64,000 nt of DNA, taken from the NCBI GenBank assembly GCA_020634815.1, contig JACKBA010000012.1, positions 1 through 64,000 on the forward strand, given 5' to 3'. The position numbers were made by a program, and so were the translations under genes. The notes below the pieces were generated by a model that made no database searches, was not told the DNA's origin, and saw nothing but the letters and a program-made list of their open reading frames with translations. Every line of letters starts with the position of its first letter. Positions within the stretch are counted from its first letter, which is position 1. The stretch comes from Caldilineaceae bacterium. GTDB taxonomy: Bacteria > Chloroflexota > Anaerolineae > Caldilineales > Caldilineaceae. This document shows, piece by piece, positions 17,925 to 30,099 of the stretch.

Positions 17925-19169
17925 ATGGCCACATATCAGGCTGCCTATGAAATCCTCGCCGAGCAATTGGCGGAAAACGGTGTCGACGTCGAAGCGGTCA
18001 AGGCGGCGCTCAAGCGCCAGCACATCGAGACGCCGAGTTGGGGCTATGCCAACAGCGGCACGCGCTTCAAGGCCTTTGCCTGGCCCGGCGCGGCGACGAC
18101 CACGCAGCAGAAGCTCGACGACGCCGCCATGGTGCACAAGATGACGGGTATCGCGCCGACGGTGGCCGTGCACATCCCGTGGGACAAGCCGGCCGACGAC
18201 GACTACGACGCCATGGGGCAGTATGCCGAGGCGCAGGGCATCCGCATCGGCGCGGTCAATCCCAACGTCTTCCAGGACGACGAGTACAAGCTGGGCTCGC
18301 TGGGCAACCCCGACCCCGGCGTTCAGGAGCGCGCGCTCGACCACATCATCGAGTGCTGCGAGATCATGCGCAAGGTGGACAGCGACATCCTCAGCCTGTG
18401 GTTTGCCGACGGCACCAACTACGCCGGGCAGGACTCGCTGCGCGCGCGCAAGCTTCGCTTCGAGCGCGGTCTGGAGGCGGTCAAGGCGCAGTTGCCCGAC
18501 GGCGGCCGCATGCTCATCGAGTACAAGTTCTTCGAGCCGACCTTCTACAGCACCGACGTTCCCGACTGGGGCACGGCCTACGCCTGGGCAGTGAAGTTGG
18601 GCGACTCGGCGCAGGTGCTGGTGGACCTGGGGCACCACGCGCAGGGCGTCAACATCGAGCAGATCGTCACCTTCCTGCTCGACGAGGGCAAGCTGGGCGG
18701 CTTCCACTTCAACAACCGCAAGTACGCCGACGACGACCTGATCGTGGGGAGCACCAACCCGTACGAACTCTTCCTCATCTACAACGAGCTTGCCGGCGCC
18801 GAGATGAGCGACGATCCGACGCTCAGCGGGGCGGCGCGCAACGTGGCCTACATGATCGACCAATGCCACAACATCGAGGGCAAGATGGCGCCCATGATCC
18901 TCTCGGTGCTCAACTGCCAGGAGGCGTATGCCAAGGCGCTCGTCGTGCCGCGCGGCCAGCTTGCCGAGTTGCAGCAGGCCGGCGAAGTGCTGCTGGCGCA
19001 CAAGCTGGTCACCGACGCGTTCCGCACCGACGTGCGCCCGCTGCTGGCCACCGTGCGCGAGGAGATGGGCGTGCCGGTCGACCCGATTGCCGCCTACCGG
19101 GCGTCGGGCTATGAGGCCAAAATCCGCGGTGAGCGCGGCGTCGCCTCGGCCAGCGGCGGCTTCCAGTAG
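17925..19169 (+). CDS. rhaI: L-rhamnose isomerase, RhaI type
   Basis: Metal-dependent isomerase converting L-rhamnose to L-rhamnulose, 414 residues, with a TIM-barrel fold of the xylose-isomerase group. Features are SWGYANSGTRF near the N-terminus, LWFADGTNYAGQD, the metal-ligand stretch IEYKFFEP, DLGHHAQGVN and FHFNNRKYADDD. It belongs to the RhaI group and not the E. coli RhaA group. The ATG at 17925 is chosen over one 15 bases upstream because GGGAGG lies seven bases before it. It heads an operon with the rhamnose importer. Confidence 0.9.
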   Translation: MATYQAAYEILAEQLAENGVDVEAVKAALKRQHIETPSWGYANSGTRFKAFAWPGAATTTQQKLDDAAMVHKMTGIAPTVAVHIPWDKPADDDYDAMGQYAEAQGIRIGAVNPNVFQDDEYKLGSLGNPDPGVQERALDHIIECCEIMRKVDSDILSLWFADGTNYAGQDSLRARKLRFERGLEAVKAQLPDGGRMLIEYKFFEPTFYSTDVPDWGTAYAWAVKLGDSAQVLVDLGHHAQGVNIEQIVTFLLDEGKLGGFHFNNRKYADDDLIVGSTNPYELFLIYNELAGAEMSDDPTLSGAARNVAYMIDQCHNIEGKMAPMILSVLNCQEAYAKALVVPRGQLAELQQAGEVLLAHKLVTDAFRTDVRPLLATVREEMGVPVDPIAAYRASGYEAKIRGERGVASASGGFQ

Positions 19170-19206
19170 GCCATTTCTCGTAAGCGCACCATTCTGGCGG
19201 ATGCCC

Positions 19207-20738
<1,532 letters not shown>

Positions 20739-20742
<4 letters not shown>

Positions 20743-21792
20743 ACACAATTCGCCGCCGTTTCCAGCCGGAACAGATTCGCGAGTTGGTCCTGATCGCGTT
20801 GATCATCGGGATCCTTATTTTCTTTGGCACGCAGATCGACAACTATTTCTCGCCGCGTACCTTCACGCGCATTTCCACCAGCGTGGCAGTGATTGCCGTC
20901 GTCGCGGTGGGCCAGACGCTGGTGATCCTGACGCGTAACATCGACCTCTCCGTCGGCTCCATCGTCGGCTTCACGGCCTACATCGTCGGCACGATCCTGT
21001 CAATCAACAACGACATCCCGCCGGTGGCGGTGGTGCTCATGGCCGTCGCGATGGGCGCAGTCATGGGGTCAATCAACGGGCTGCTGGTCGCCTACGGCCG
21101 CGTGCCGGCGATCATCGTCACGCTGGGTACGCTGGCCATCTTCCGCACGGTGCTGGTGGAGATATCGGGCGCCAACTCCGTGCTGACCAACGAGTTGCCG
21201 CGCTGGCTGGTCAACCTGCCGCCGGTCAACGCCTTCACCCTCGGGCCGCTGGATATTCGCCTGCTCTTTTTCTTGGCGGTCGTGGTCGTCATCATCTTCC
21301 AACTCGTGGTGAGCTATCTGCCGTGGGGGCGCCGCCTCTACGCCATCGGCTCGAATCCCGATGCGGCGCGCGTGGCCGGTTTTCCGGCCCAACGCATCAT
21401 CTTCACCGCCTTTGTGCTGAGTGGCGCGCTGGCTGGGCTGGGCGGCTTCATGTTTCTGGCCCGCTTCGGTAACATCACGGTCGTGGCCGGCCAGGGCATC
21501 GAGTTGCAGTCGGTGGCCGCGGCGGTCGTGGGCGGCGTCAACATCAACGGCGGGCTGGGGTCGCCCTTCGGCGCGTTCCTGGGCGCCATCCTCATCGACG
21601 TGCTGGACAACAGCCTGATCCGCTGGCTGGCGATCTCCGAGTTCTGGCGCGACGCGCTGCTGGGCTTGCTGATCTTGCTGGCGGTGGCGACCGACACGGT
21701 GATCATGAATCGGCTGCGCAAGGTCTGGGCGCGCCACGAGCTACAGGTTTCCGGCGACGGCGAGCCGCCGGCAGAAAAGGGAGGCGCCGGCT

Positions 21793-21803
<11 letters not shown>
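20739..21803 (+). CDS. Sugar ABC importer permease 1 (RhaP-like)
   Basis: Inner-membrane channel subunit of 354 residues, with about nine or ten hydrophobic helices and the BPD-type permease (RbsC class) motifs ILTRNIDLSVGSIVGFTA and AAVVGGVNINGGLGSPFGA. Its ATG overlaps the ATPase stop (ATGA) and its end overlaps the next permease by 11 bases. With permease 2 it should form the heterodimeric channel of the rhamnose importer. The C-terminal tail (residues about 330-354) is hydrophilic and cytoplasmic. Confidence 0.9.
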
Positions 21804-22788
<985 letters not shown>

Positions 22789-22869
22789 ACGATTTTCAAG
22801 CTATCACCCGCGATTACGCGTCAAACCTACAGTTGTTCGTTTCTCAACCATTCTTCAAGGAGAAGAACC

Positions 22870-24057
22870 ATGCGAAAGCTAAGTACGATCATCCTGAGCC
22901 TGCTGGTGATTTCCAGCCTGCTCCTGGCTGCCTGTGCGCCGGCGGCACCCGCCCCCGCACCGGCAGCCGCCCCGGCCGAGGCGACCGAGGCCGCCCCTGC
23001 CGAAGCAACCGAGGCGCCTGCCGAAGAGGCTGCCGCTGAGGCCACTGAGGCGCCCGCCGAAGAGGCCGCCGCGCCGTCGGGTGACGTCATTGTGGCGACG
23101 CCCGGCCAGGCCGTCAAGATGGTGCTCATGCCCAAGTTCCTCGGCATCCTCGTCTTTGACCAGGCCAACCAGGGCGCGCAGGAAGCGCACGCCGAGCTGG
23201 GCAACACCGACGAATTGCAGTTCCTTGGGCCGACACCCGAGAACAGCGTCGCCGGCCAGATCGAGATCGTGACCAACGCCACCACGCAGGGTGTGCAGGC
23301 GATCATGATCTCCAACAATGCCGGCGACCAGATCGCCCCGGCCGCCCAGGCCGCTCGCGATGCCGGCATGACCGTCGTCACGTGGGACTCGCCGATTCCG
23401 TCGGCCGAGGGCGAGCAGTTGTTTGTGGCGCAGGTCGACTTCGCCGAGACCGGCACGGTCATGGCCGACATGGCGCGCAGCATCCTGGGCGAAGATGGCG
23501 GCAAGTTCGCCGTGCTCTCTGCTTCGCCCGACGCCGCCAACCAGAATGCATGGATTGCGTCCCTGCAGGAAACGCTGACCGATCCGGCCTATGCCAACCT
23601 CGAACTGCTCGACATCGTCTATGGCAATGACCAGTCCGAGGATTCCTACAACCAGGCGCTGGCGCTGATCGACAAGTATCCTGACATGGAATTGATCATG
23701 GCCCCGACCTCGGTCGGTATCGTAGCTGCGGCCAAGGCCATGCAGGACGAAGGTCTGTGCGACACGGTCAAGGTCTCCGGTCTGGGTCTGCCCGCGGAGA
23801 TGGTCGAGTACACGCTCAATGGCTGCGCGCCTGAGTTTGCGCTGTGGAGCTTTGTCGATCTCGGCTACACGACCTACTATGCCGCCTACCTGTTGGCCAC
23901 CGGTGCCATGCAGGGCGCTGAGGGCGAGACCTTCGAAGCCGGGCGCATGGGCACCTACACGATCGAGAAGGATCCCACACGCGATGCTGGCTTGCGCATC
24001 GTCATGGGCCCGTTCACGGTCTACAACGCCGACAACGTCGAGGCTGCATCGAAGTAG
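22870..24057 (+). CDS. Sugar-binding lipoprotein (RhaS-like)
   Basis: Extracytoplasmic substrate-binding protein of the periplasmic-binding-protein I fold, 395 residues. The signal peptide ends in the lipobox LLLAAC, with Cys21 as lipid anchor. Residues about 22-75 form a low-complexity Ala/Glu/Pro linker (repeats of EATEAPAEE). The binding domain follows, with ILVFDQANQGAQEA, IMISNNAGDQIAP and VTWDSP. AAGGAG precedes the ATG. It is the last gene of the rhamnose operon, directly before a strong terminator hairpin. Confidence 0.9.
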   Translation: MRKLSTIILSLLVISSLLLAACAPAAPAPAPAAAPAEATEAAPAEATEAPAEEAAAEATEAPAEEAAAPSGDVIVATPGQAVKMVLMPKFLGILVFDQANQGAQEAHAELGNTDELQFLGPTPENSVAGQIEIVTNATTQGVQAIMISNNAGDQIAPAAQAARDAGMTVVTWDSPIPSAEGEQLFVAQVDFAETGTVMADMARSILGEDGGKFAVLSASPDAANQNAWIASLQETLTDPAYANLELLDIVYGNDQSEDSYNQALALIDKYPDMELIMAPTSVGIVAAAKAMQDEGLCDTVKVSGLGLPAEMVEYTLNGCAPEFALWSFVDLGYTTYYAAYLLATGAMQGAEGETFEAGRMGTYTIEKDPTRDAGLRIVMGPFTVYNADNVEAASK

Positions 24058-24074
24058 TTTGTAGGCAAGGATAG

Positions 24075-24168
24075 ATAGACCGCGGATGACGCGGATCGGG
24101 CGGATTTGCACGGATCGATTGAGATCAGCGTAAATCCGCCCGATCCGCACAATCCGCGGTCTATTTTT
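24075..24168 (+). terminator. Terminator with 33-bp stem built from repeats
   Basis: Arms 24075-24107 and 24132-24164 are complementary over 33 bases except for three mismatches in the middle. They are followed by TTTTT at 24164-24168. The stem consists of GCGGAT-type repeat units, and the loop is 24 bases. It ends the rhamnose operon. Confidence 0.85.
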
Positions 24169-24196
24169 ATTGCTGCATTGCCCTCGCCGCAGGTTG

Positions 24197-24233
24197 TTGA
24201 CGCCTCCTCAAATCTGGCTATACTCTAGCTAGA
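24197..24233 (+). promoter_or_regulatory. Promoter and palindrome of toxin-antitoxin pair 2
   Basis: TTGACG (24197-24202), 16-base spacer, TATACT (24219-24224). The perfect palindrome TCTAGCTAGA (24224-24233) follows directly and abuts the ATG at 24234. The transcript would be leaderless or nearly so. Confidence 0.6.
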
Positions 24234-24530
24234 ATGCGCTACGAAATTGTCCTTGTACCTGAAGCGATTGAAGATCTCAGACGCATGACTGCGCGTGACG
24301 CGGCAACCGTTCGCGATGCGCTTGAACGTCACCTGCGTAGCGCACCGCAAAAAGTCAGCAGAAGTCGCATCAAGCGTCTCACACGGATCAGCCATCCACA
24401 ATATCGCCTGCGTGTCGACGATTTCCGAGTGTATTATGATGTCATCGATGCTACGGTCTTTGTGCTAGCCGTCGTGCCAAAGGCTTCTGCTGCCCGATGG
24501 CTCGATGAATGGGGGAGCGAAGAGCAATGA
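24234..24530 (+). CDS. Toxin, RelE/ParE-type mRNA interferase
   Basis: A 98-residue small basic protein with the RelE fold pattern: MRYEIVLVPEAIEDLRRM, the central basic KRLTRISHPQYRLRVDDFRVYYDV and the C-terminal strand VFVLAVVPKASA. RelE-type toxins cut mRNA at the ribosome; ParE-type toxins target gyrase, and sequence alone does not decide. It lies first in the pair, the reverse of the classical order, and overlaps the antitoxin by four bases (ATGA). The promoter places its start codon at or near the 5' end of the mRNA. Confidence 0.85.
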   Translation: MRYEIVLVPEAIEDLRRMTARDAATVRDALERHLRSAPQKVSRSRIKRLTRISHPQYRLRVDDFRVYYDVIDATVFVLAVVPKASAARWLDEWGSEEQ

Positions 24531-24790
24531 AAGAAGTCAACCTGACCGAAGTCAAGGATCAGTTGTCGCACTATGTCAGGGAAGCTGCCAAGGAAGATAT
24601 CGTCATCATGCGGCATGGCAAGCCCGCCGGCATCCTGATCGGATTTGAGTCCGAAGATGATTGGTTCGACTACAAGCTGGAGACCGATCCGCGGTTCGCA
24701 GCGCGGATCGCTGCGGCGCGCCAGAGCATACGCTCTGGCCTTGGCGTGCGACTGGAGGAATTCGACAAGGCGGTATTGGATGAGGAGTAG
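24527..24790 (+). CDS. Antitoxin, Phd/YefM type
   Basis: An 87-residue partner of the preceding toxin. The N-terminus MKEVNLTEVKDQLSHYVREA, followed by IVIMRHGKPAGILIGFE, is the Phd/YefM DNA-binding fold, and the acidic C-terminal part is the toxin-binding tail. The ATG at 24527 overlaps the toxin stop. It probably represses the pair through the palindrome next to the promoter. The DUF4037 gene begins three bases after its stop, which could be co-transcribed. Confidence 0.85.
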   Translation: MKEVNLTEVKDQLSHYVREAAKEDIVIMRHGKPAGILIGFESEDDWFDYKLETDPRFAARIAAARQSIRSGLGVRLEEFDKAVLDEE

Positions 24791-24793
24791 CCC

Positions 24794-25846
24794 ATGACTG
24801 CTTCAATCGTCGATGTCAGCCGGCAGTTTTTTGAGGAGATTCTGCTGCCGATCCTGCGCCGTGATTTCCCGGTCGAGGCGGCGCAGACCGCGTTCGGCGT
24901 CTTCGGCTACGGCTCCGAAGTGATGGGCATGGACGACGAGTACTCCAGCGACCATCACTGGGGCGTGCGCGTCAATGCCGTCATGCCGGATGCGCTCTAC
25001 CACGATCGCGGGCGAACCATTGCCCAAGCGGTCATTCCCTTTTTGCCGGAGAGTTTCAAGGGCTACGACGTGCGATCCGGCTTTTCCGGAGGCACCGGGC
25101 TGTCGATCACGGGGCTGGAGAGCTACCTGACGACGACGATCGGCATCGACCATGCGCCGGAGAGCTACGCCGACTGGCTGAGCGCCCCCGAGGAAGACAT
25201 CATCCACATCGTCAACGGCCAGGTCTGGCTCGACGAGGCGGGGCGCTTCTCACACATCCGCACGGTGCTGCAGGGCTACTATCCCGAGCCGGTGCGGCGG
25301 CGGCGCATTGCGCACTGGTGTCGTTATTTCTCCGGCATGGGCAGCTACGCGCTCAAACGCGCCATCCTGCGCGACAACGAGTACTATGCAACGATTACCT
25401 TCTCGCGCGCCGTGCGCTGGGCCGTGCAACTCGCCTTCATGCTCGAGAAGCAATACTACCCTTACGACAAGTGGACCTACGCCTTCTTCCGGCGCCTGCC
25501 GCGGCTCTACACGCCCATGGCGCCGCTGGTCGACGAGGCCGTGCGCCTCTCCACACCGTGGGCGCGCAAGCTGGAACTGCTCAACCGCATGGCCGACGTG
25601 ATCGACCATTTTCTCGTCGAGGATGGCATCATCCAGCCGCACCCGAAGTTTGCCGAGCACCCTTCGTCCGGCTACCGCCTGTTGGAGCACGCCTACGCCG
25701 AGATCCTGCACGACCTGCCGGCCGATCTGCGCGGCCTGGTGCCGGTGTGGGAGCAGGTGCACTGGGAGGCGAACCACAGCCAGTTTGTCGCCGGGCTCGA
25801 TCTCGCTGAATGGGATGGCATGTTGAATCTTGTGGAAGACAACTAA
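24794..25846 (+). CDS. DUF4037 protein, nucleotidyltransferase-like
   Basis: A 350-residue soluble protein. Residues 39-56 (YGSEVMGMDDEYSSDHHW) resemble the GS..G.D..SD.D pattern of the nucleotidyltransferase fold, and the rest is helical with a conserved aromatic segment (EKQYYPYDKWTYAFFRRLP). Proteins of this family have no proven reaction; transfer of a nucleotide to a small molecule or protein is a family-based guess. It starts three bases after a toxin-antitoxin pair. Linkage to that pair could be chance or could mean it sits in its operon. Confidence 0.65.
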   Translation: MTASIVDVSRQFFEEILLPILRRDFPVEAAQTAFGVFGYGSEVMGMDDEYSSDHHWGVRVNAVMPDALYHDRGRTIAQAVIPFLPESFKGYDVRSGFSGGTGLSITGLESYLTTTIGIDHAPESYADWLSAPEEDIIHIVNGQVWLDEAGRFSHIRTVLQGYYPEPVRRRRIAHWCRYFSGMGSYALKRAILRDNEYYATITFSRAVRWAVQLAFMLEKQYYPYDKWTYAFFRRLPRLYTPMAPLVDEAVRLSTPWARKLELLNRMADVIDHFLVEDGIIQPHPKFAEHPSSGYRLLEHAYAEILHDLPADLRGLVPVWEQVHWEANHSQFVAGLDLAEWDGMLNLVEDN

Positions 25847-25878
25847 CACGGTCGGCACTCCCATTTTCACGGGTATCT

Positions 25879-25896
25879 GGTATCGTATATAATACC
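25879..25896 (+). promoter_or_regulatory. Promoter/operator of toxin-antitoxin pair 3
   Basis: TATAAT (25888-25893) lies between GGTAT (25879-25883) and ATACC (25892-25896), so an inverted repeat surrounds the -10 box. The ATG at 25900 is only seven bases after the -10, which implies a leaderless mRNA. The -35 (TTTTCA, 25864-25869) is weak. Confidence 0.5.
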
Positions 25897-25899
25897 GTT

Positions 25900-26328
25900 A
25901 TGGCGAAGCTGGATGTAGTCATTGATACGAGCGTGTTGATCGCAGCCCAGCGGTCTCGGCGTGGGGCTTCATCTAAATTGCTCTCCGTTGTAGGGGATGG
26001 CCCGTTTGATCTTCATCTTTCAGTAGCCCTTGTGCTGGAGTACGAAGCGATCCTAATGCGGTACCGGCAGGAACTGGGCCTGACGCAAGACGATGTCGCA
26101 GATGTTATCGATGCGCTTTGTGCATTGAGTATTGCACACGAGATTCATTTTCAGTGGCGCCCCACCCTGCGTGATCCAGATGACGAGTTTGTCCTAGAGC
26201 TTGCCGTTGCTGCCCGATGTGATTACATTGTTACCTTCAACACGCGTGATTTCGTGGGAGCGGAGCGTTTTGGAATACGTGTTGTGACTCCGAGTGAGTT
26301 TCTGAAGTTGTCGGGAGAAATACCATGA
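25900..26328 (+). CDS. Toxin, PIN-family nuclease (COG1569-like)
   Basis: A 142-residue PIN nuclease, distinct from the VapC-like one earlier. Active-site residues are D9 in VVIDTSVLIAA, E in LVLEYEAIL, D in DPDDEFVLELA and D in FNTRDF. Such proteins are annotated as toxin components acting on RNA. It overlaps the downstream small gene by four bases. The ATG at 25900 is chosen because the -10 box directly precedes it, and because upstream in-frame codons would run back into the end of the DUF4037 gene. Confidence 0.82.
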   Translation: MAKLDVVIDTSVLIAAQRSRRGASSKLLSVVGDGPFDLHLSVALVLEYEAILMRYRQELGLTQDDVADVIDALCALSIAHEIHFQWRPTLRDPDDEFVLELAVAARCDYIVTFNTRDFVGAERFGIRVVTPSEFLKLSGEIP

Positions 26329-26567
26329 GTGTACTGAGTTTGCGATTGCCTGCGTCGCTTCATGATCAGTTGCGTTCACTCTCGGAACAGGAAGGCATAT
26401 CGATCAACCAGTTTGTATTGCTGGCGATCTCCGAAAAGATGGCTGCAATTGACACGGCCAATTACATTCAAGAGCGGGCGCAACGCGGGAGCCGTGAGCG
26501 GCTGTTAGCCGTGTTGGCAAAGGCGCCGGATATTGATCCGGAAGAGGCAGACCGGCTGCCTGGCTGA
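26325..26567 (+). CDS. Antitoxin, HicB/CopG-like ribbon-helix-helix
   Basis: An 80-residue protein. The start MSVLSLRLPASLHDQLRSLS, followed by GISINQFVLLAISEKMA, is a ribbon-helix-helix domain of the HicB-C or Arc kind. The C-terminal half (IQERAQRGSRERLLAVLAKA) is likely the toxin-binding segment. Translational coupling (ATGA) to the PIN gene and the palindrome in the shared promoter support a complete module in toxin-first order. Confidence 0.8.
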   Translation: MSVLSLRLPASLHDQLRSLSEQEGISINQFVLLAISEKMAAIDTANYIQERAQRGSRERLLAVLAKAPDIDPEEADRLPG

Positions 26568-26658
26568 CCCAGACATCCCGACTTCAGGTGCACCTGGGCT
26601 GTCCAGCGCCCAATCTCAACATCGCATCTTCGTGTTTCGGAAGGAATGTTGCCAGTTC

Positions 26659-27642
<984 letters not shown>

Positions 27643-27644
27643 CA

Positions 27645-27785
27645 AGGTGAAGAGATGACAAGATGACAAGGTGAGGGAATGAGGGGATGACAAGATGAGG
27701 GGGTGAGTCGCGCCGGCGTTTCATCACCACACTTTGTCATCTTGTCATCTTCTCATCCTGTCATTCCCTCACCCCCTCATCCCCA
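27645..27785. repeat. Inverted GATGACAAG-type repeat
   Basis: The left arm has GATGACAAG and GGTGAGGGAATGAGGGG units; the right arm has the complementary sense (TTGTCATCTTGTCATC, CCCTCACCCCCTCATCCCC). The arms can pair over about 50 bases imperfectly. It fills the gap between the URO-D-like and rhamnosidase-like genes. Confidence 0.75.
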
Positions 27786-27796
27786 CACCACCCACA

Positions 27797-29905
27797 ATGA
27801 CGTCACTGAACTTCCCGCCCAACGCCCGCTGGATCGGCTCTGCTCATCCCTTCGATCTGCATGAGGTGTACCTCGATTTTCGTTCGCCGGAGTTCACTCT
27901 GGCGGGAGCGCCGCGCCTTGCCGAACTGCTGATCACCGCGGACAGTCGCTACCGGCTCTGGATCAACGGGCGGTTCGCCGGGCGCGGGCCGGCGCGCTGC
28001 TATCCGTGGCGGCAGGCGGTCGATCGCCTGGATGTTACCGACCTGTTGCGCCCTGGCGCCAACGTGATCGCCATCCAGGTCTACCAGCCGGGGTATTCCC
28101 ACTTTGCCTACGTGCACCGGGCCGCGGCGGGCGTGCTGGCCTGGCTGGGCATCGATGGCGAGAGTTGTCTGGTCACAGACGCGACCTGGCGCGTGCGTCG
28201 CAACCGTTCGTTTGCCGATGCCGTGCCGCGCGTCTCGATCTACGGCAGCGGCGTCGAAGACCGCGCCATGATCCACGAGGATGCCTGGACCGAGCCGGCG
28301 TACGACGACAGCCCATGGGAAGCGGCGCGCGTGGTGGCGCCGGTTGGCGGTTATCCGTGGACCGGAATGGCTCTACGCGAGATCCCCTTGCTGGAGGAGC
28401 GCGAACTGAGCCCACACCTGGCTGGCATGCGCTGTGCGACAGAGATCAGCCTGCGCGGGCCGGACATGCACGCTGCCCTGCGGCAGGCATGGCAGCGCGG
28501 CGAACCGGAAGAGCCGGCCTGCGACGCTGACGGCTGGCACTACTTCGCAACCGCGGAGGGTGAGGCAACGACCTGGCTTTTCGACCTGGGGCGCGACTAT
28601 GCGTGCCAGGGCTGGGTCGAGGTCATCGGTGCGACGGGTGACGAGACGCTGCTGGTCAGCTATGCCGAGAAGATGCGCGACGGCGAACTCGTGCTTTCCG
28701 ACCCGGCGACCTACTGCCGCGTGCGGTTGACGGACCGCTTTGCATTGCGCGCCGGCAGCCAGGTGCTGCAATCGTTCAGCCTGCGTGGCGGGCGCTATGT
28801 GCTCTTTGCCCTCGGCGGGCCGGCGAACCAGGACTTGCGGCTGCGCTTCCATGTGACCGCCGTGGAATATCCGCTCCAGATCGACCGCCTACTGCGCCTG
28901 GACGATCCGGACTTGCAGGCCATCGTCGATCTGTGCGAGCGCACCTTCCGTGCCTGCCTGCAAGACGGCTTTGTCGACAGCACCTGGCGCGAGAGTTCGC
29001 AGTGGGTGGGCGATGCGCTGCCGCAGGCGCTCATCATGCACGCGTTGAGCGACGATGTGCGGCCGCTGCGCCAGGTGTTGCGCATTGCGGCCGACGGCGC
29101 TTATCCCGATGGCGTGTTGCCGGGTGTTGCCCCTGGCGAGGTGCATGCCTACACCGTCGTCGACTACAACTTCACCTGGGTCGAACTCCTGGAGCTTTAC
29201 TGGCGGCTGACGGGTGATCGAGCCTTTGTGGACGAGTTGTGGCCGGTGTTGGTCAAGATGCTTGATCGTTTCGCCGAAGATGTCGCGGAGGACGGGCTGA
29301 TCCGCAGCCAGCCGGGGCGCCGCCTTTTTCTGGATTGGGCGCCGGTCTCGCGGCAGGAACCGAACGCCATCTACAACCTGCACTACCTGCTGGCGCTCCA
29401 GACCGCGGCGCGGCTGGCAAGCGAACTGGGCGCCGACAACGATGCATATCGCTGGCAGGAACGGGCGGAGAGAGTACGCGGTTCCTGTCGTGCGGCCTTC
29501 TTGCAGGACGATTGCTGGTGGGATGACCTGCCGCCCACGACGGCCTCGCAGCTTGCCGCGGCCCTGGCCGTGCTCACGGGCGCGGCGGAAGCGGACGAGC
29601 AGCCGGCGCAACTCGACGCCATCGCCGCGCGTTCGCTCGACCTCGACGACAATCCGCAGCCGGGCGCGCTGGTGCTGGCCAGCCCCTTCATGCACCACTA
29701 CCTCTTCGAGGCGCTGCACGCGGGCGGTTGGGAGCCGGCGCTGGTCGAAATCATTCGCCGGCGTTGGGGGCGCTGGGCAACGGCCGGCTGCCCGACGACC
29801 TGGGAGAACTGGAACGTTGACTTCCCCGACGGCTCGACCTGCCACGCCTTCTCAGCACACCCGCTCTATCACCTCTACAGGGCAGCACAGTCACTCCCCC
29901 TCTAG
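27797..29905 (+). CDS. Alpha-L-rhamnosidase-like glycoside hydrolase (GH78-like)
   Basis: A 702-residue enzyme predicted to release terminal L-rhamnose. The N-terminal part has beta-sandwich carbohydrate-binding domains (RYRLWINGRFAGRGPARCYP; then VIAIQVYQPG). The catalytic six-hairpin barrel runs from about residue 350 to 650, with the acidic cluster DSTWRESSQWVGDA matching the GH78 RE..W.GD region, and WENWNVDFPDGSTCHAFSAH near the end. No signal peptide is seen, so it probably acts on imported oligosaccharides. The ATG at 27797 is used because codons upstream lie in repeat DNA. The exact GH family needs a profile search. Confidence 0.78.
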   Translation: MTSLNFPPNARWIGSAHPFDLHEVYLDFRSPEFTLAGAPRLAELLITADSRYRLWINGRFAGRGPARCYPWRQAVDRLDVTDLLRPGANVIAIQVYQPGYSHFAYVHRAAAGVLAWLGIDGESCLVTDATWRVRRNRSFADAVPRVSIYGSGVEDRAMIHEDAWTEPAYDDSPWEAARVVAPVGGYPWTGMALREIPLLEERELSPHLAGMRCATEISLRGPDMHAALRQAWQRGEPEEPACDADGWHYFATAEGEATTWLFDLGRDYACQGWVEVIGATGDETLLVSYAEKMRDGELVLSDPATYCRVRLTDRFALRAGSQVLQSFSLRGGRYVLFALGGPANQDLRLRFHVTAVEYPLQIDRLLRLDDPDLQAIVDLCERTFRACLQDGFVDSTWRESSQWVGDALPQALIMHALSDDVRPLRQVLRIAADGAYPDGVLPGVAPGEVHAYTVVDYNFTWVELLELYWRLTGDRAFVDELWPVLVKMLDRFAEDVAEDGLIRSQPGRRLFLDWAPVSRQEPNAIYNLHYLLALQTAARLASELGADNDAYRWQERAERVRGSCRAAFLQDDCWWDDLPPTTASQLAAALAVLTGAAEADEQPAQLDAIAARSLDLDDNPQPGALVLASPFMHHYLFEALHAGGWEPALVEIIRRRWGRWATAGCPTTWENWNVDFPDGSTCHAFSAHPLYHLYRAAQSLPL

Positions 29906-30099
29906 CCGCTGGCAAGCTGACGATTTGGCGCCGATTGGCATATTGTCGGCCGGGTGTTTGCCTGGACCGCCGCCCTTCTTGAGAGGCGCCGCTACCTGCT
30001 CCGTTCGCCACATTGCGCTGAACTCGCTAGAATCAACCTGCAAAGGCTATGCAAACGCCGGATCGCGGCGTGGCGCAGAAGAGTTCACGGGGAATCGAC

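Noticed and set aside
27645..27785. CRISPR array
   Set aside because: Repeat units are short, uneven and in both orientations, without unique spacers; no cas genes in the window.
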